This document shows positions 29,124-39,162 of a stretch of DNA of 64,000 nt, piece by piece. A program made the position numbers and the translations under genes. This stretch comes from Gordonia gummivorans (GTDB lineage: Bacteria; Actinomycetota; Actinomycetes; Mycobacteriales; Mycobacteriaceae), in the NCBI RefSeq assembly GCF_022513585.1, contig NZ_JAKWBF010000024.1:1-64000 (forward strand), in the 5' to 3' direction. How positions within the stretch are numbered: position 1 is the stretch's first letter; each line of letters begins with the position of its first letter. The notes beneath the pieces were generated by a model. That model was not told where the DNA came from. It was given only the letters and a program-made list of their open reading frames with translations, and did not search any database.

Positions 29124-30196
29124 TGCGCCTCGAGTCTCGCCTGACGGTCGGCCGCGACAAGTGCGTCGAGCAGCGCATCCATGTCGCCGCCCAGCACAGC
29201 GTCGAGATTGTTGGCCTTGTAGCCGATGCGGTGGTCGGTGATGCGGTTCTCCGGGAAGTTGTAGGTTCGGATGCGCTCGGAGCGGTCGACCGTGCGGATC
29301 TGCGCCGCTCGATCCTGGGCCGCGGCGGCCTGCGCCTGTTCCTCGGCCGCCGACTGCAGCCGCGCGGCGAGAACCTGCAATGCGCGAGCCTTGTTCTGCA
29401 ACTGGGAGCGCTCGTTCTGGCACGTCACCACGATTCCCGTGGGCAGGTGGGTGATTCGAACCGCCGAGTCCGTGGTGTTGACGCCCTGACCACCCTTGCC
29501 GGACGACCGGTAGACGTCGATGCGCAGTTCGGTCTCGTCGATGACGACGTCTTCGACCTCTTCGGGCTCGGGATAGATGAGCACCCCGGCCGCGGACGTG
29601 TGAATCCGGCCTTGCGACTCGGTCACCGGCACGCGCTGCACCCGATGAACTCCGCCCTCGAACTTCAGACGCGACCAGACGCCGTCGCGGACCGCTTCCT
29701 TGGACTTGATGGACAGCGTCGCTTCCTTGTAGCCCCCGAGGTCGGACTCGGTGACGCCGAGTACCTGCGCCTTCCATCCGTTGCGTTCGCAGTACTTGAG
29801 GTACATCCGGGCGAGGTCCGCGGCGAACAGCGCCGACTCTTCGCCACCGGCTCCCGACTTGATCTCGAGAACGACGTCGTCGGCGTCGTGCGGATCGCGG
29901 GGAGCGAGCAGATCGGTGAGCGTCGCATCCAGCTCGGCCACGGTGGCCTCGAGTGCCGGGATCTCCTCGGCGAAGGCCGGGTCGTCGGCGGCCAGCTCAC
30001 GGGCCGCGTCGAGATCGTCGCGGGCGGCCTGCAGTTTGGCATGCGTTGCCATCACCGGCGCGAGCTCGGCGAACCGCTTGCCGACGCGGCGCGCGGCGCC
30101 GGGGTCGTCGTGCAGGGACGGATCGGACAGCTGACGTTCGAGACCCGCGTGCTCGGCGAGGATGTCATCGATCGCCGACGGACTCTGCGTACTCAC
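29120..30196 (-). CDS. prfA: Peptide chain release factor 1
   Basis: This is a 358-residue class I release factor for UAG and UAA. The catalytic motif GGQ lies in [16 protein letters not shown], and the codon-recognition tripeptide is PVT within [16 protein letters not shown]. The N-terminal helical domain is of usual length. Confidence 0.97.
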   Translation of the reverse strand: MSTQSPSAIDDILAEHAGLERQLSDPSLHDDPGAARRVGKRFAELAPVMATHAKLQAARDDLDAARELAADDPAFAEEIPALEATVAELDATLTDLLAPRDPHDADDVVLEIKSGAGGEESALFAADLARMYLKYCERNGWKAQVLGVTESDLGGYKEATLSIKSKEAVRDGVWSRLKFEGGVHRVQRVPVTESQGRIHTSAAGVLIYPEPEEVEDVVIDETELRIDVYRSSGKGGQGVNTTDSAVRITHLPTGIVVTCQNERSQLQNKARALQVLAARLQSAAEEQAQAAAAQDRAAQIRTVDRSERIRTYNFPENRITDHRIGYKANNLDAVLGGDMDALLDALVAADRQARLEAQ

Positions 30197-30264
30197 TGCT
30201 CACTCACCTCTGCCGATACTCACCCGAACAACCCCGTACCCCGACGATCCCCCTTCAGACGCCA

Positions 30265-30300
30265 ACGACGCCCTACCCGGATGGACCGGGTGGGCGTCGT
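30265..30300 (-). terminator. Hairpin between rpmE and prfA
   Basis: Arms ACGACGCCC-TA-CCCGG (30265-30280) and CCGGG-T-GGGCGTCGT (30286-30300) form a stem of about 14 pairs with a small bulge and a five-base loop. It lies 25 nt past the rpmE stop and could terminate or attenuate reading into prfA. Confidence 0.6.
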
Positions 30301-30324
30301 CACGGGAGTTACTGCGACACCGGA

Positions 30325-30552
30325 CTACTTGGCTTCTGCGTTCTTGGTGCGCTTGCCGTAGCGCTTCTCGAACTTCGCGACACGGCCGCCGGTGTCGAGG
30401 ATCTTCTGCTTGCCGGTGTAGAACGGATGGCACTGCGAGCAGACTTCGACGTTGATACGTCCGTTGGCAGCGGTGCTGCGGGTCTCGAAGGTGTTGCCGC
30501 AGCCGCAGACGACGGTGGTCGTCGCGTACTCGGGGTGAATGCCCTGCTTCAT
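30325..30552 (-). CDS. rpmE: Ribosomal protein bL31, zinc-binding form
   Basis: This is a 75-residue large-subunit protein. The four zinc cysteines C16, C18, C38 and C41 (VVCGCGNT and [10 protein letters not shown]) mark it as the zinc-containing paralogue. The ATG at 30552 gives the normal N-terminus MKQGIHPEY. The frame upstream is spurious. Confidence 0.96.
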   Translation of the reverse strand: MKQGIHPEYATTTVVCGCGNTFETRSTAANGRINVEVCSQCHPFYTGKQKILDTGGRVAKFEKRYGKRTKNAEAK

Positions 30553-30731
30553 GGTGGTTGTCCCTTTCTGTGGTCGCCGGGTCACCGTCGCACTTCGACG
30601 GTGTGAACCGGAACCGGACTCGACCGACCAGTATGCCACGCGCAATCGCTTCCGAAGAAATCGCGCTTGTACCGGGGTCACTCGGCTCAACAGGGGCGAC
30701 GTTGGATTCATTCCCGGGATTCGACCACGCA

Positions 30732-30773
30732 TTAGGTAGGGCTTATCTTGGTAAGCCTTAGCTAAGTTATAGT
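30732..30773 (+). promoter_or_regulatory. Overlapping IdeR/DtxR-like iron boxes with a -10 element
   Basis: Two 19-bp sites overlap by four bases: TTAGGTAGGGCTTATCTTG (30732-30750) and CTTGGTAAGCCTTAGCTAA (30747-30765). Each matches 16 of 19 positions of the IdeR/DtxR consensus TWAGGTWAGSCTWACCTWA. A strong -10, TATAGT (30768-30773), follows at once, so a bound repressor would cover the promoter. This predicts induction of the downstream gltB-like operon under iron starvation. The rest of the 304-bp gap between rpmE and that operon shows no gene. Confidence 0.75.
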
Positions 30774-30856
30774 TCTCCCCGGCGTCGCTTCATCGTCGCA
30801 GCGACGTCACCTGCCCTCCCCTGATCACCACGATCACTGCCGAGAACAGAGGATGA

Positions 30857-33800
30857 ATGCGGTCTGAAATCCCCTCACAGCATCTGTTGTGGGATCCAAG
30901 CGACGAAAAGAGCAGCTGCGGGGTCGGCTTCATCGCCCGCAAGGACGGCGTCCAGCGCCACGAGGTGATCGAGAAGGCGGCCGAGGCGTTGTGCTCGGTG
31001 CCGCACCGCGGCGGCATGTCCTCCGAGGGCGTCGGCGACGGCGGTGGCGTGTCCATGGACCTCTCGCTGCGCTTCTTCCGGAAGGTGACCGGTCGACGAA
31101 AGCTCGCCCTCGGCCAGTTCTGTGTGGGCAACTTCTTCCTGCCCGACACCGCCGCCGGTGCCACCAAGGCGACGGCCCTCATCGAGCGGACCATGACCGA
31201 TCGCGGCTTCACCGTGCTCACCGTGCGCGACGTGCCCGTGGACAACGGCGTCCTGCGGCCCGCGGCGGTGGCCCATCAGCTGCCGATCCGCCAGTGGGTG
31301 TTCGCCGCACCGGACCCGTGTCCCGAACCCGCCGACCTCGACCAACTCGTCCAGCAGGCGCTGTTGCACATCGAGTCCATCGGCTACACCCATCCCGCCT
31401 TGGCCGGGTTGTATCCGCTGTCCCTCTCGGCGCGGACCCAGGTACTCAAGGGACGCCTCTCCTCCCCAGAGGTGATCGGCTACTTCACCGACCTCCTCGA
31501 CCCCGACCATGCGGTCCACACGCTGTACTTCCACACACGCTTCTCGACCAACACCGACCCGCATCCCACGATGGCCCAACCGTTTCGCTACCTCGCGCAC
31601 AACGGTGAGCTCAACACCGACAAGAAGAATCGCATCGCCCAGGTGACCGCCGCCGCAGCGCAGCGACGCACCATCGTGCGACCACCCGGCCAGTCCGACA
31701 GCTCACGCCTCGACCAGACCGTCGCCGCACGGGTAACCGAAGACCAGGTCGATCTCGTCACCGCGGTCGTGTCGATGATGCCGCCGGCCTGGGAGAACGA
31801 CAGCTCGCTCTCTCCGCAGGTGCGCGCCATGTTCGAGTACTTCTCCCTCTACGAGGAGAAGAACGACGGCCCGGCGGCCGTGGTGTTCGGCGACGGTTCG
31901 GTGATCGGCGCCCGCCTCGATCGACTTGGCCTGCGGCCCCTGCGCACGCTGGAGACCTCCGAGTATCTGTGCGCGTTCTCCGAGGCCGGTCAGATCTCGG
32001 TGCCGCCGGAGTCGGTGATCTCGCGCGGCCGGGTGTCCGCCGGCGGGATGATCTACTACGACCACCGCGACCATCGCACCTACACCACCGACGAGGCGTA
32101 CGAAAAGCTCGCCGCAGCAAAGGATTACCCAGCACTGCTGGCGGCCGCCAAGGTCGATCTCGCCGCGCTCGACGTGGCCGTCGCCGCCACCGACGGTCAC
32201 GACGAGGAACTGACCGACCATCAGCGATTCGCCGCGTACTACCTGGATCAGGAGAGCTTCCGCTACTTCATGGATCCGATGCTCGACACCGGCGCCGAGC
32301 GCGTTTCGGCGATGGGTTTCGGCAATGCAATCAACGCATTCACCAACATCGAGGCCAACGTCGCCCGCTTCTTCTCACAGCGATTCGCCCAGGTCACCAA
32401 TCCACCCCTGGACAGCATTCGCGAGGCCGACGGCATGTCGCTGCGCATTGCCCTCGGTACCCGTCCGCGGCTGGGCAAGCGCTCCGGGAAGTCTCGCCAG
32501 ATCGTGCTCGGCACACCGATTCTGACGGCGACCGATCTCGCGACCCTGTACGGACAGAACGAGGCACCGATCGAACGGTTCGACGCGACGTACGCGTTGC
32601 GAGCCGGAGACGACGACGCTCACACCGCCCTCGTGCAGGCGGTCGACGGGCTCGGCGACGAGGTGGTCTCCTTCGCCAAGCAGCAGGGCGGCATTGCCGT
32701 CCTCAGTGACCGGAGTATCGGCCGCGACCGTGCTGCTCTACCGATGATCTTCCTGGTGTCGGCCATCAACCAACGGCTGATCTCCGAGGGACTGCGCCTG
32801 CGCGTCTCCCTGGTCGTCGACAGCGGCCAGATCGAGTCATCGCACCATCTCGCGGCGGTGCTCGGCTTCGGTGCGGCTGCGGTGCACCCGCATTCGGTCG
32901 CGCGACGTGCCCGGGAGCTCGCGCCGGACGAACCGGACGCAGCGTTCGCGCGGTGGGCCAAGGCCGCCGAGAAGTCACTCATGAAGACGATGGGCCGCGT
33001 CGGTCTGTGCACCGCGGAGAGCTACATCGGCGGCGAATTCTTCGAACCGAACTTCCTCGACACCGCCGACGACAACCTGCGCCGGTGGTTCCCGAACCTG
33101 CCGTCGCCGGTCGGCGGGGTCGGGCTTGCTCCGATCGCCGAGGCGCTCGGAGCGGCGCATCGCGCGGCGATGAGCGACGAACCCCCGCGCACCGACAAGG
33201 ATCTGCCACTCCTCGGGCTGTTCAAGGAGCGCGCCGACGGCGCCGGACATTCGTTCGGTACCACCGCCGTCCGCAAGTACGAGGAACTCACGGCCGAGAA
33301 GATCAGCTTCGCCACCGCAGGAAGGGAGTCGGAGGCGGCGCGCACGGTGGGCGCCGGGGACGCGGTGCGACTGCTCACCGTGGGCAAACTCGGCGACGCC
33401 TTCGGGCTCGACGCGGGTGCGTACGTCGACAGCAGCTTCGACCGCTTGTCCGACCACGACATCGACACCTTCGAGATCACCGCGGCGTACCGCTCGTTCT
33501 CCACCGAACTCGCCTCGACACGCACGCAGCGGCCCAGCGCCCTGCGCGACGTCCTCGCACTCCAAGCCAACGACCACCGCGCCGGAGACAACCATGCCGG
33601 AGACAACCGGGTGGCGCCCATCGCACTCACCGAAGTTCAACCCGCACATGAGATCACGGCAACGTTCGCGTCCGGGGCGATGAGCCACGGCGCGCTGGTC
33701 GCGCCCGCACACGAAGCCGTCGCACACGGTACCAACATGGTGGGCGGCCTCTCCAACAGTGGCGAGGGTGGCGAACATCTGTCCCGGTACAACACCATTC

Positions 33801-36190
33801 GCGCCTCGCGCATCAAGCAGTTCGCCTCGGGACGGTTCGGCATCTGGGCCGGCTACCTGGCCGACCCGATGCTCACCGAGCTGGAGATCAAGATCGGCCA
33901 GGGCGCCAAACCGGGTGAGGGAGGTCAACTTCCGGCACCCAAGGTCACGGTCGAGATCGCCGCGGCGCGTGGCGGCACCCCCGGCGTCGAACTCGTCTCA
34001 CCGCCCCCGCACCACGACACCTATTCGATCGAGGACCTCGCGCAGCTCATCCACGACTGCAAGGCAGCGCGCGTGCGAGTCATCGTCAAACTCGTCTCGT
34101 CGGAGGGCATCGGCACCATCGCCGTCGGTGTGGCCAAGGCAGGTGCCGACGTGATCAACGTGGCCGGCAACACCGGCGGCACCGGCGCGGCATCCGTGTC
34201 GAGCCTTCGCTACGCCGGCCGGGCCGCCGAGATCGGTCTCGCCGAAGTCCATCAGGCCTTGTGCGCCAACGGACTTCGACAGAAGGTCGTGTTGCGGACC
34301 TCCGGCGCGCACCAGACCGGGCAGGATGTGGTCACCTCGGCGCTACTCGGTGCCGACAGTTTCGAGTTCGGCACCGCCGCCCTGATGATGGTGGGCTGCG
34401 TGATGGCGAAGAACTGCAACATCAAGTGTCCGGCCGGACTCACCACCAATCCCGAGGTCTTCGAGGGAGATCCGCGGTCGATGGCTCAGTACCTGCTCAA
34501 CATCGCCCACGAGGTACGCGAGATCCTGGCGTCGATCGGCGTGCCCTCGCTGCGCGCCGCCCGCGGTCGCACGGATCTGCTGCACCTGGCACAGGACGCG
34601 CACCTGGTCGGCACCCTGCGCCTGTCCGCACTGCTGGCTCGCGTCGACATGCCCGAGATCGTCGATCCTGTTTATCTCGAACGGGACTACGCCATCGACG
34701 ACGCCCTTGTCGAACAGGTCCACGCGCACCTCATCGACGCGGGAGCCGACACCGTCACCACCGACCCCGTGTGCCTGGGCAATCGGAACAAGAGTGTCGG
34801 CGCGCAGCTGGCCATCGACATCGAACGACTGGTCAACTACCGCATCGACGCCCAAACGGCTTCCGTGCTGCCCGCAGTCCACTCCGACGATCGAGGACGG
34901 CGCTACCTGGCGCCCGACTCGGTGCAGGTCACGACCACCGGATCCGCCGGTCTCTCCTACGCGGCCTTCTGCAACGACGGCATGCGGATGACGCATATCG
35001 GCACTTGCAACGACGGTGTCGGCAAGTCGATGTCGGGCGGCGTCGTCGTCGTCCGCTCCCCCGGCGGCGGGTCACCTGCGGTCGGCGGCAACGTCCTGGT
35101 CGGCAACTTCGCACTGTTCGGCGCCACCGGCGGACGCTTGTTCGTCGAAGGCGAGGCAGGCGACCGGTTCGCCGTCCGCAACTCGGGTACCACTGCGGTG
35201 GTCGAGGGACTCGGCGAGTTCGGTTGCGAGTACATGACCAACGGTGCGGTACTGAATCTCGGCGGCTACGGCAAGGGCCTGGCGAACGGGATGAGTGGCG
35301 GATTCCTCTACCAGTACGACCCCGCCTGCGAACTCGAGAGCCGGATCAGTTCGGACTCGGTCGTCATCGGTGCCATCACCGGTGTCGACGACCCGCTGGC
35401 GCCCATCCATCACCTCGCCGTGCACACCATGCTGCAGATGCATGCGGAGGCAACGGGGTCGGCGTTGGCCACCCGTCTGCTGGAGAACTGGGAGACCGAA
35501 CGCCACTACATCTCCTACGCGATGCCCCGCGCGCTGCTCTCCTACCAGGACAGCGACGTGCTGATGGCCACCCTCTCGCACCGCGAGTTGCTCGACGAGT
35601 TGTCGTCGGCGATCGCGGCCGATCAGGTCCGCAAACTGAAGATCAGCATGCGGACCCAGCGTCCGGTCGCCGGCGGCGCGCTCCCGGAGTACGGCCAGAC
35701 CGACAACGACGACATGTACCGACTCCTCAACGCGTTCACCGTCTTCGAACTCGCCCGCGAGTTGGCCGCCGGCCGCCTCGCGCGCGGTCGCAGCACCGTG
35801 GCCACCGGTACCGAGGCCACCGAACAGGTCATCGCCCGCGCTGCGCGCAACCTGGTGCTCACCGAGGACTTCGATCTCATCGGCCGGGTCGCGAAGTACG
35901 CCCGCACCATCCTGTCCGGGTACGACGCCGAGCAGGTCGCGGCGCTGATCGCCGCCAAGCGCGTCGACGACTACAAGCAGGCACTTGCGCTGCGCAACGT
36001 GCGGTCGATGGACGCACCAGCAACCTATGGGTGGATTCTGCTGCAGGACAGCAAGAATCGCGAGAAGCTCGCCGGGCTGCCGAGCTTCGACGAGTTGTTC
36101 GCCACCCAGGCGATGCCCGACATCGCCGACCTGCTGCGTATCGCGGCACCAGAGTTCGGTTCCTCCTCCACAGAAACCAAGGCCGGGTGA
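30857..36190 (+). CDS. Glutamate-synthase-like large protein (GltB-related)
   Basis: This 1777-residue protein has the full GltB architecture. A class II glutaminase domain carries nucleophile C21 (SSCGVGFIARKDG), which needs loss of a 20-residue propeptide. A central domain (QVTNPPLDSIREADGMSLRIALG) follows, then the FMN/2-oxoglutarate domain (GAMSHGALVAPAHEA, KPGEGGQLPAPKV, PPPHHDTYSIEDLAQLIHD) and the GXGXG C-terminal domain (CNDGMRMTHIGTCNDGVGKSMSGG). Fe-S cysteines are C1181, C1187 and C1191, spaced x5/x3, not the usual x5/x4. It is about 250 residues longer than typical actinobacterial GltB, partly in a C-terminal tail. No gltD is adjacent. It may not be the normal glutamate synthase. 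Confidence 0.85.
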   Translation: MRSEIPSQHLLWDPSDEKSSCGVGFIARKDGVQRHEVIEKAAEALCSVPHRGGMSSEGVGDGGGVSMDLSLRFFRKVTGRRKLALGQFCVGNFFLPDTAAGATKATALIERTMTDRGFTVLTVRDVPVDNGVLRPAAVAHQLPIRQWVFAAPDPCPEPADLDQLVQQALLHIESIGYTHPALAGLYPLSLSARTQVLKGRLSSPEVIGYFTDLLDPDHAVHTLYFHTRFSTNTDPHPTMAQPFRYLAHNGELNTDKKNRIAQVTAAAAQRRTIVRPPGQSDSSRLDQTVAARVTEDQVDLVTAVVSMMPPAWENDSSLSPQVRAMFEYFSLYEEKNDGPAAVVFGDGSVIGARLDRLGLRPLRTLETSEYLCAFSEAGQISVPPESVISRGRVSAGGMIYYDHRDHRTYTTDEAYEKLAAAKDYPALLAAAKVDLAALDVAVAATDGHDEELTDHQRFAAYYLDQESFRYFMDPMLDTGAERVSAMGFGNAINAFTNIEANVARFFSQRFAQVTNPPLDSIREADGMSLRIALGTRPRLGKRSGKSRQIVLGTPILTATDLATLYGQNEAPIERFDATYALRAGDDDAHTALVQAVDGLGDEVVSFAKQQGGIAVLSDRSIGRDRAALPMIFLVSAINQRLISEGLRLRVSLVVDSGQIESSHHLAAVLGFGAAAVHPHSVARRARELAPDEPDAAFARWAKAAEKSLMKTMGRVGLCTAESYIGGEFFEPNFLDTADDNLRRWFPNLPSPVGGVGLAPIAEALGAAHRAAMSDEPPRTDKDLPLLGLFKERADGAGHSFGTTAVRKYEELTAEKISFATAGRESEAARTVGAGDAVRLLTVGKLGDAFGLDAGAYVDSSFDRLSDHDIDTFEITAAYRSFSTELASTRTQRPSALRDVLALQANDHRAGDNHAGDNRVAPIALTEVQPAHEITATFASGAMSHGALVAPAHEAVAHGTNMVGGLSNSGEGGEHLSRYNTIRASRIKQFASGRFGIWAGYLADPMLTELEIKIGQGAKPGEGGQLPAPKVTVEIAAARGGTPGVELVSPPPHHDTYSIEDLAQLIHDCKAARVRVIVKLVSSEGIGTIAVGVAKAGADVINVAGNTGGTGAASVSSLRYAGRAAEIGLAEVHQALCANGLRQKVVLRTSGAHQTGQDVVTSALLGADSFEFGTAALMMVGCVMAKNCNIKCPAGLTTNPEVFEGDPRSMAQYLLNIAHEVREILASIGVPSLRAARGRTDLLHLAQDAHLVGTLRLSALLARVDMPEIVDPVYLERDYAIDDALVEQVHAHLIDAGADTVTTDPVCLGNRNKSVGAQLAIDIERLVNYRIDAQTASVLPAVHSDDRGRRYLAPDSVQVTTTGSAGLSYAAFCNDGMRMTHIGTCNDGVGKSMSGGVVVVRSPGGGSPAVGGNVLVGNFALFGATGGRLFVEGEAGDRFAVRNSGTTAVVEGLGEFGCEYMTNGAVLNLGGYGKGLANGMSGGFLYQYDPACELESRISSDSVVIGAITGVDDPLAPIHHLAVHTMLQMHAEATGSALATRLLENWETERHYISYAMPRALLSYQDSDVLMATLSHRELLDELSSAIAADQVRKLKISMRTQRPVAGGALPEYGQTDNDDMYRLLNAFTVFELARELAAGRLARGRSTVATGTEATEQVIARAARNLVLTEDFDLIGRVAKYARTILSGYDAEQVAALIAAKRVDDYKQALALRNVRSMDAPATYGWILLQDSKNREKLAGLPSFDELFATQAMPDIADLLRIAAPEFGSSSTETKAG

Positions 36191-36191
36191 C

Positions 36192-38030
36192 ATGCAACTC
36201 CCCTACATCCCCACCGACGTCCCGTTCACCGGCGAGCAGAAGGCGTGGCTCGCCGGATTCCTCGCCGGGCTCAACACCCGCATGGCGATGCCCACCGGTG
36301 CCGTCGTGGCCGGAGGAGTCGCGACCGCGGCGGCGACCGACGAGCAGTCGGGCCCGGTCGGCCTGCAGATCCTCTACGGGACGCAGACCGGAAACGCAGA
36401 GTGGGTGGCCGATACCGCCCAAACCCTGGCGACGACACACGGATTCGACCCCCAGGTGTCCGACATGGCCGACATGGACATGACGACCCTCGCTGCCGTT
36501 CGGCGACTCCTGGTGGTGGTCTCGACCTACGGTGAGGGCGACATGCCCGACGATGCCGAGGACTTCTGGCAGGCTCTGGCCGCACCCGACGCGCCGCGCC
36601 TCGACGGCCTCTACTACGGCGTGGTCGCGCTCGGTGACTCCATCTACGACGGATTCTGTCAGGCGGGCAAGAACATCGACGCCCGTCTCGCCGAGCTCGG
36701 CGCCACCCGGGTGATCGACCGGGTGGACTGCGACATCGACTTCCAGAAGCCGGCCGACGAGTGGCTGGCGAACGCGCTGCCCGCACTCAGCGCCATCGAA
36801 ACCGATGGTGCACAGGCACACTCGGTGACCACCGCGGAGTCCGTCGCCGGAGTCGAGCCCGCAGCAGCGCCGGCGTCAGATGCGCCCGCCAAGGCCAAGT
36901 CCGCAAAGTCCGACTGGGGTCGCAAGAACCCGTATCCCGCCAAGATCCTCGCCAACACCGTGCTGTCCGGACCGACGTCGGACAAAGAGGTCCGGCATGT
37001 GGTGATCTCGTTGGGCGACAGCGGCATCGAGTACGAGCCCGGCGACGGCATCAGTATCGCACCGCTCAACGACCCGATCCTCGTCGACAAGGTACTCGCG
37101 CGTCTCGGCGCGACCGGCGACGAGATGATCACCGACCGCAAGAGCCAGTACTCGCTGCGGGAGGCGTTGAGCAACCGCTTCGAGATTGCGGCTCCGTCCA
37201 AGTACCTCGTCGACTACATCGCCTCGCGCACCGAGGATCCCGAGCTGACCCACCTGTCGGCCACCGGAGACCATGAGGCACTCGACGCGTGGCTGTGGGG
37301 TCGTGACGTCCTCGACCTCCTCGAAATCGACTCCACGATCACCATCACACCCGAGGAACTTATCGCCGAACTTCGGCCGTTGGCTCCGCGCGTCTACTCG
37401 ATCTCGTCGAGCCCACTCGCGCACGCGGGCACCGTGCACATCACCATGGCGACCGTTCGCTACCGCTCCGGTGAAAGACTGCGTGGCGGAGTGTGTTCGA
37501 CCTACCTGGCCGACCACCGCGACGTCGGCGACACCGTTCCGGTGTTCATCCAGCCCAACAAGTCGTTCCGGCCGCCCGCCGACGACGCCCGTGCCATCAT
37601 GGTCGGCCCGGGCACCGGTATCGCGCCGTTCCGATCCTTCCTGCACGAGCGGCAGAGCCGGGGCGCGCAGGGCGAGAACTGGCTGTTCTTCGGAGATCAG
37701 CATCGTGACAGCGATTTCATCTACGCGGACGAGATCAACCAGTTCGTCACCGACGGCGTTCTCAACCGTCTCGATCTCGCGTTCTCCCGGGACCAGGACC
37801 ACAAGATCTACGTACAGGACCGGATGCGTGAGCAGGGCGCTGAGCTGTTCGCGTGGCTGCAGGACGGTGCGCATCTGTACGTGTGCGGCGACGCGACCCG
37901 GATGGCCCGCGACGTCGAGGACGCGCTCCACCAGATCGTGGCCGAACACGGTTCCCTCGACGAAGAGGGTGCCCAGGACTACGTGGATCAACTCAAGAAG
38001 GACAAGCGCTACCTGCGCGACGTCTACTAG
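36192..38030 (+). CDS. NADPH diflavin reductase (CysJ-like)
   Basis: This 612-residue protein resembles the sulfite reductase flavoprotein alpha subunit. A flavodoxin-like FMN domain (ILYGTQTGNAE at 60-70, STYGEGDMPDDA) is joined by an Ala/Lys-rich linker to an FAD domain (RVYSISSS near 400, GGVCSTYLAD) and an NADPH domain (MVGPGTGIAPFRSFL, LYVCGDATRMARDVEDAL) ending in the typical RDVY. It begins one base after the gltB-like stop. No cysI hemoprotein is nearby, so its partner is more likely the gltB-like or HemS-like product of the same operon. Confidence 0.88.
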   Translation: MQLPYIPTDVPFTGEQKAWLAGFLAGLNTRMAMPTGAVVAGGVATAAATDEQSGPVGLQILYGTQTGNAEWVADTAQTLATTHGFDPQVSDMADMDMTTLAAVRRLLVVVSTYGEGDMPDDAEDFWQALAAPDAPRLDGLYYGVVALGDSIYDGFCQAGKNIDARLAELGATRVIDRVDCDIDFQKPADEWLANALPALSAIETDGAQAHSVTTAESVAGVEPAAAPASDAPAKAKSAKSDWGRKNPYPAKILANTVLSGPTSDKEVRHVVISLGDSGIEYEPGDGISIAPLNDPILVDKVLARLGATGDEMITDRKSQYSLREALSNRFEIAAPSKYLVDYIASRTEDPELTHLSATGDHEALDAWLWGRDVLDLLEIDSTITITPEELIAELRPLAPRVYSISSSPLAHAGTVHITMATVRYRSGERLRGGVCSTYLADHRDVGDTVPVFIQPNKSFRPPADDARAIMVGPGTGIAPFRSFLHERQSRGAQGENWLFFGDQHRDSDFIYADEINQFVTDGVLNRLDLAFSRDQDHKIYVQDRMREQGAELFAWLQDGAHLYVCGDATRMARDVEDALHQIVAEHGSLDEEGAQDYVDQLKKDKRYLRDVY

Positions 38031-38061
38031 ACCGCACCACCAGCGACAACGGCAGTTAGGA

Positions 38062-39069
38062 ATGGCAACGATGCCCCACTCCCCCGACGCTCATGACAAG
38101 AGCAATCCGACCTGCGGGGCCGATCGCGGTTGTTGCTGTCCGCGTGGACAGCGCACCACGAGCGATCTCGACACCCTGCTGGCGACACCGGGATTCGCGG
38201 GCTCGTTGCTGAACTCCGAGGTTGCCACGGTGACACGTCAATTGCCGGCACTCGACAAGGTCGTCGGCGTCACCGTCGCCGGACCGGTGATCATGAACGA
38301 CGTCGGTATCCACGACGCGCCCGTCAGTATGGGTGGCCCCATCCGGACCGATCCGTCGCGGATCACGTTGCGTCTCAACGCTGCTCGTCTCGGTTCGGCG
38401 CTGGTCACCGATCCGGCTGCGCATGTGCCGCCCACCCTGCGACTGTTCGACACCGACGGAAACACCGCACACGCCACCTACCTGACCGAGCACTCCGATC
38501 GTCTCGCCTTCGAGTCGCTGTCCCTGGCCGGCGCGCCCGACGGCGACCTGGCCTCCGAAGGCGACCTTGCGGCCGACGTCTCGGGGGCGAGCACGCCGAG
38601 CGACGTACCCGCGCCGCAAGCCGACCAGATAGCGCAGTTCGACTCGATACTCGACGACGGAGGGGTGCAACGCCTGTTTTCGCTACCGGCGTTTCGCGAG
38701 AATCGCTACACGCGCGTCGAATCGCGGCGTGTCATCGCCGCCCTCGAACACGCCGCCCTGCTGGGTATGCCGATGACGCTGGCAACCGCGGCGCCGGGAT
38801 GCATCCAGATGCGCCATGACCAGCTGGACGGCGCGCGAGAGCATCGCGGTCAGATGGTCCTCGCCTCTGGCGGCTGCCGAGCGATGATCAACTTCAATCT
38901 GGCCACCGAGTGCTGGATCACCTGGTCCCAAGGCGCCTGGGGCGAAACGGGCTCCATCGAGATCTACGACCGGCACGCGCACTGCGCCCTGGTGGCGACG
39001 CAGACCGGCACCGTCTCCGCAGCGACCTTCGAGGCCTGGGATCACCTGCTCGGCGACTTGGTCACTTAG
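38062..39069 (+). CDS. HemS/HmuS-like heme-handling protein
   Basis: This is a 335-residue protein with the two-repeat layout of HemS/ChuS-type heme degradation or trafficking factors. The first repeat shows LRLFDTDGNTAHATYLTEHSDRLAFESL. The second shows the family segment APGCIQMRHDQLDG (around 247) followed by INFNLATECWITWSQ and SIEIYDRHAH. The N-terminus is unusual, with a cysteine cluster (C18, C24, C25, C26). The match is partial and the heme ligands cannot be assigned by eye. As the last gene of an iron-box operon after a reductase, a role in releasing iron from heme is likely. Confidence 0.72.
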   Translation: MATMPHSPDAHDKSNPTCGADRGCCCPRGQRTTSDLDTLLATPGFAGSLLNSEVATVTRQLPALDKVVGVTVAGPVIMNDVGIHDAPVSMGGPIRTDPSRITLRLNAARLGSALVTDPAAHVPPTLRLFDTDGNTAHATYLTEHSDRLAFESLSLAGAPDGDLASEGDLAADVSGASTPSDVPAPQADQIAQFDSILDDGGVQRLFSLPAFRENRYTRVESRRVIAALEHAALLGMPMTLATAAPGCIQMRHDQLDGAREHRGQMVLASGGCRAMINFNLATECWITWSQGAWGETGSIEIYDRHAHCALVATQTGTVSAATFEAWDHLLGDLVT

Positions 39070-39162
39070 ACTTGTCACCCCGATCACACCTGGTGGGTAC
39101 AAGGTCATCAGATCCCGCTGGTGGCCTGCGGCGACCTGACCGGCGGGGCGATACTTGCTTGC

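Noticed and set aside
30857..36190. Ordinary gltB
   Set aside because: No gltD follows, the cluster cysteine spacing differs and the protein is about 250 residues longer than usual, so the symbol was withheld.
34261..36483. A 740-codon frame overlapping the gltB-like gene
   Set aside because: It is an Arg-rich shadow in another frame of a gene with clear domains.
36192..38030. Part of an assimilatory sulfite reductase operon (cysJ)
   Set aside because: No cysI, cysH or cysG is adjacent, and the gene is embedded in an operon with iron boxes, so the symbol was withheld.
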